Positions 62,536-64,000 of a stretch of 64,000 bases of DNA are shown here, one piece after another. The notes beneath the pieces were generated by a model. The model did no database searches, was not told the origin of the DNA, and saw only the letters and a list, made by a program, of their open reading frames with translations. The position numbers and the translations under genes are program-made. The stretch is from Paenibacillus sp. 1001270B_150601_E10 (GTDB lineage: Bacteria > Bacillota > Bacilli > Paenibacillales > Paenibacillaceae): positions 347,975-411,974 of the forward strand of contig NZ_JADMOL010000002.1 of the NCBI RefSeq assembly GCF_015558675.1. The letters are read 5' to 3'. The stretch's first letter is position 1, and each line of letters opens with the position of its first letter.

Positions 62536-63021
62536 ATGGAAAAACTAATTGAATTTATTTTTAGCAATCCTCTTATTCTGATTGCCATTCTTGGAGGTCT
62601 GTTCTCCTTGCTCGGTAAAAAGGGGAAAAAGATGGCGAATGGGATGCCGAACTTTGGCGGAGATCCCTCCAGGGGTCAGCCGGCTTCAGGTCGTCAAGAC
62701 TCGATAGAGGAGGAGAACACATACTCGTCTTACCCTTCTATGACGACACACGAGCCTTATCAAGAGGATGATAGAGGGTTTGTATCTTATGCCGATCGCT
62801 CTGAATCGATGGGCTATAATCGGGAACGAGAAGATTCTAGAAGGTCTTCGCCGGTTCAGTCAAGGACTTCGACTGAACCGAATATGTACAGTCTAGAAGC
62901 TGAATCTCGCGGTGAGGGGACGAAGATCACGACGGAGCAGGCAAGACAAGGTGTGATCTGGGCGGAGATATTAGGTCCGCCGCGTGCGAAACGTCCTTAT
63001 GGACGTCGGCAAATCAAATAG
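62536..63021 (+). CDS. Hypothetical membrane-anchored protein downstream of floA
   Basis: A 161-residue protein with one N-terminal membrane segment (about residues 6-25, I-F-S-N-P-L-I-L-I-A-I-L-G-G) and a polar, Ser/Glu/Arg-rich disordered middle. Its last 30 residues (Q-A-R-Q-G-V-I-W-A-E-I-L-G-P-P-R-A-K) look conserved. I do not recognise a named family. It starts ten bases after floA with a poor ribosome binding site and is followed by a terminator, so it is probably co-expressed with nfeD-floA and may join the same membrane domain. Confidence 0.7.
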   Translation: MEKLIEFIFSNPLILIAILGGLFSLLGKKGKKMANGMPNFGGDPSRGQPASGRQDSIEEENTYSSYPSMTTHEPYQEDDRGFVSYADRSESMGYNREREDSRRSSPVQSRTSTEPNMYSLEAESRGEGTKITTEQARQGVIWAEILGPPRAKRPYGRRQIK

Positions 63022-63037
63022 AATATGGATCAGACTC

Positions 63038-63093
63038 GCTCTAATTTCTTTTCTGGATACGGAAGTTTCCAGTTAAGGGATTAGAGCTTTTTT
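63038..63093 (+). terminator. Terminator after the floA operon
   Basis: GCTCTAAT (63038-63045) pairs with ATTAGAGC (63080-63087), with an inner CTGG/CCAG hairpin, and T6 follows. Confidence 0.88.
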
Positions 63094-63166
63094 GTCTCTC
63101 TGAGCTTTCATAAACCTTTCATCTGGCGCATAAGTTGTAAAGTACAGGAAGGGGGCCTTATCGCAC

Positions 63167-63463
63167 ATGAGCCGCTTCACTCGCAAAGTACGCCAATGGA
63201 CGGCGCAACTGTTCGATCTGCCGCAAGAGATGATGTTAGAAGTGCCCCGGCTATCCATGATCGGCAATCGACAATTGTTTGTGGAGAATCATCGAGGAGT
63301 TATACATTTCTCAAATGAGCTTATGCGCCTCGCTCTTTCCTCAGGAGAGCTTGAAGTGCGTGGCCAGAATCTCGTGATCAAGGGGATTTGGACAGAGGAA
63401 GTATTTATAGAGGGTGAGATCCTAGAAGTCAAGCTACATGGAATGGAGGGACTAATGTCGTGA
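63167..63463 (+). CDS. yqfC: Sporulation protein YqfC
   Basis: A 98-residue protein of the YqfC/YabP family, sigma-E-controlled in B. subtilis. The conserved block is L-D-L-P-Q-E-M-M-L-E-V-P-R-L-S-M-I-G-N near residue 17 in similar form, followed by L-F-V-E-N-H-R-G-V-I and V-R-G-Q-N-L-V-I-K-G-I-W. These are cytosolic or peripheral mother-cell proteins whose role is unclear. GGAAGGGGG lies upstream of the ATG. The last codons overlap the GTG start of yqfD by four bases (GTGA), as in other sporeformers. Confidence 0.9.
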   Translation: MSRFTRKVRQWTAQLFDLPQEMMLEVPRLSMIGNRQLFVENHRGVIHFSNELMRLALSSGELEVRGQNLVIKGIWTEEVFIEGEILEVKLHGMEGLMS

Positions 63464-64000
63464 AACCACCTGCTTCAGCCAAGTGGCGAGGTTATATTCG
63501 AATAGCAGTTCGTGGCAAGCACACAGAGCAATTTATCAATGAGCTGTATACGAAGGAAATGATGATATGGGATATAAGCCGTATCGGTGAGAATCAGGTC
63601 AGTATGATGCTGATGCTGCCTGATTTTTTCCGGCTTCGTCCTTTGCTTAAGCGGACAGGCTGCAGAGTGCATGTGATGGAGCGACATGGACTTCCTTTTT
63701 CAGTTAAACAAGTGCGCAAGCGTACTTTCTTTATTACGGGTCTCTTCTTATTTCTTTTCGGATTGTACATGCTTTCTTCGCTCGTATGGACGATCGAGGT
63801 AAAGGGGAATGAGCGCATTCATGCTGAAGAGGTTCTTGCGGCAGCCAAGGAGGAAGGGGTATATCCTTTTCAATGGTCCTTTCGACTCAAAAAAATGGAC
63901 GAGTTGTCGAAGGAGATTCATGCCCATTTGCCAGATGCAACTTGGGTTGGTGTAGCCAAGCAGGGCACGAAGATCGTCATCCACATTGTGGAATCCGCTA
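63460..64000 (+). CDS. yqfD: Sporulation protein YqfD, N-terminal part (window edge)
   Basis: The first 180 codons of YqfD, a mother-cell membrane protein of sporulation, cut by the end of the window. It starts GTG 63460, four bases before the yqfC stop ends. The N-terminal soluble part is followed by a basic patch and one membrane segment (about residues 89-108, T-F-F-I-T-G-L-F-L-F-L-F-G), then V-K-G-N-E-R-I and T-W-V-G-V-A-K-Q-G-T-K-I-V-I-H, the first repeat of the YqfD domain. The frame is open to the last base. In B. subtilis yqfC-yqfD are one sigma-E operon. Confidence 0.9.
   Translation, partial: MKPPASAKWRGYIRIAVRGKHTEQFINELYTKEMMIWDISRIGENQVSMMLMLPDFFRLRPLLKRTGCRVHVMERHGLPFSVKQVRKRTFFITGLFLFLFGLYMLSSLVWTIEVKGNERIHAEEVLAAAKEEGVYPFQWSFRLKKMDELSKEIHAHLPDATWVGVAKQGTKIVIHIVESA

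Overview
The window reads as a chromosomal segment of an endospore-forming, low-to-mid GC Gram-positive bacterium, most likely Paenibacillus or a close relative. The evidence is the Bacillales gene order (aroE-yhbY-nadD-yqeK-rsfS-yqeM, comER/comEA/comEB/comEC, holA, rpsT, gpr, spoIIP-yqxA-lepA-hemW-hrcA-grpE-dnaK-dnaJ-prmA-rsmE-mtaB, rpsU-yqeY-nfeD-floA-yqfC-yqfD), strong AGGAGG ribosome binding sites with many GTG/TTG starts, a T-box leader and a CIRCE operator. The genus is inferred, not proven. No rRNA, tRNA, CRISPR array, complete insertion sequence or prophage was seen.

Layout. Positions 1-4.4 kb hold the end of aroE and a ribosome/NAD gene run (yhbY, nadD, yqeK, rsfS, a CvfB-like S1 protein, a methyltransferase). 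4.4-7.3 kb is a sigma-A promoter, a leucine T-box and leuS. 7.3-12.6 kb is the late competence cluster (comER on the minus strand; comEA, comEB, comEC). 12.8-14.8 kb is an ECF sigma factor with its zinc-type membrane anti-sigma. 15-17.8 kb has holA, rpsT (minus) and the spore protease gpr. 17.9-22.5 kb is a one-module nonribosomal peptide synthetase lying between gpr and spoIIP. 22.7-28.7 kb has spoIIP, yqxA, lepA, hemW and an acetyltransferase. 28.7-35.5 kb is the CIRCE-controlled heat-shock operon hrcA - archaeal-type chaperonin - grpE - dnaK - dnaJ; the chaperonin frame is broken by an apparent one-base deletion. 35.5-39.8 kb is a ROK regulator / TIM-barrel hydrolase-like / MFS cassette separating dnaJ from prmA. 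39.9-48.3 kb has a small orphan gene, prmA, a site-2 protease, rsmE, mtaB, a NUDIX hydrolase, deoC, a Na/Pi transporter (minus) and an rRNA methyltransferase. 48.5-56.6 kb is addB-addA. 56.9-64 kb holds a structured RNA element with a terminator, a His/Tyr-rich protein, an alpha/beta hydrolase (minus), a HIT protein, rpsU-yqeY, nfeD-floA, and the sporulation genes yqfC and yqfD (cut by the window end).

Most of the window is a housekeeping backbone for ribosome maturation, protein folding, DNA uptake and repair, and sporulation, interrupted by accessory insertions. The most notable are the lone NRPS module, whose first condensation domain resembles lipopeptide starter domains and whose epimerization domain lacks the usual catalytic glutamate; the archaeal-type chaperonin inside the dnaK operon; and the long three-hairpin RNA upstream of the His/Tyr-rich gene.
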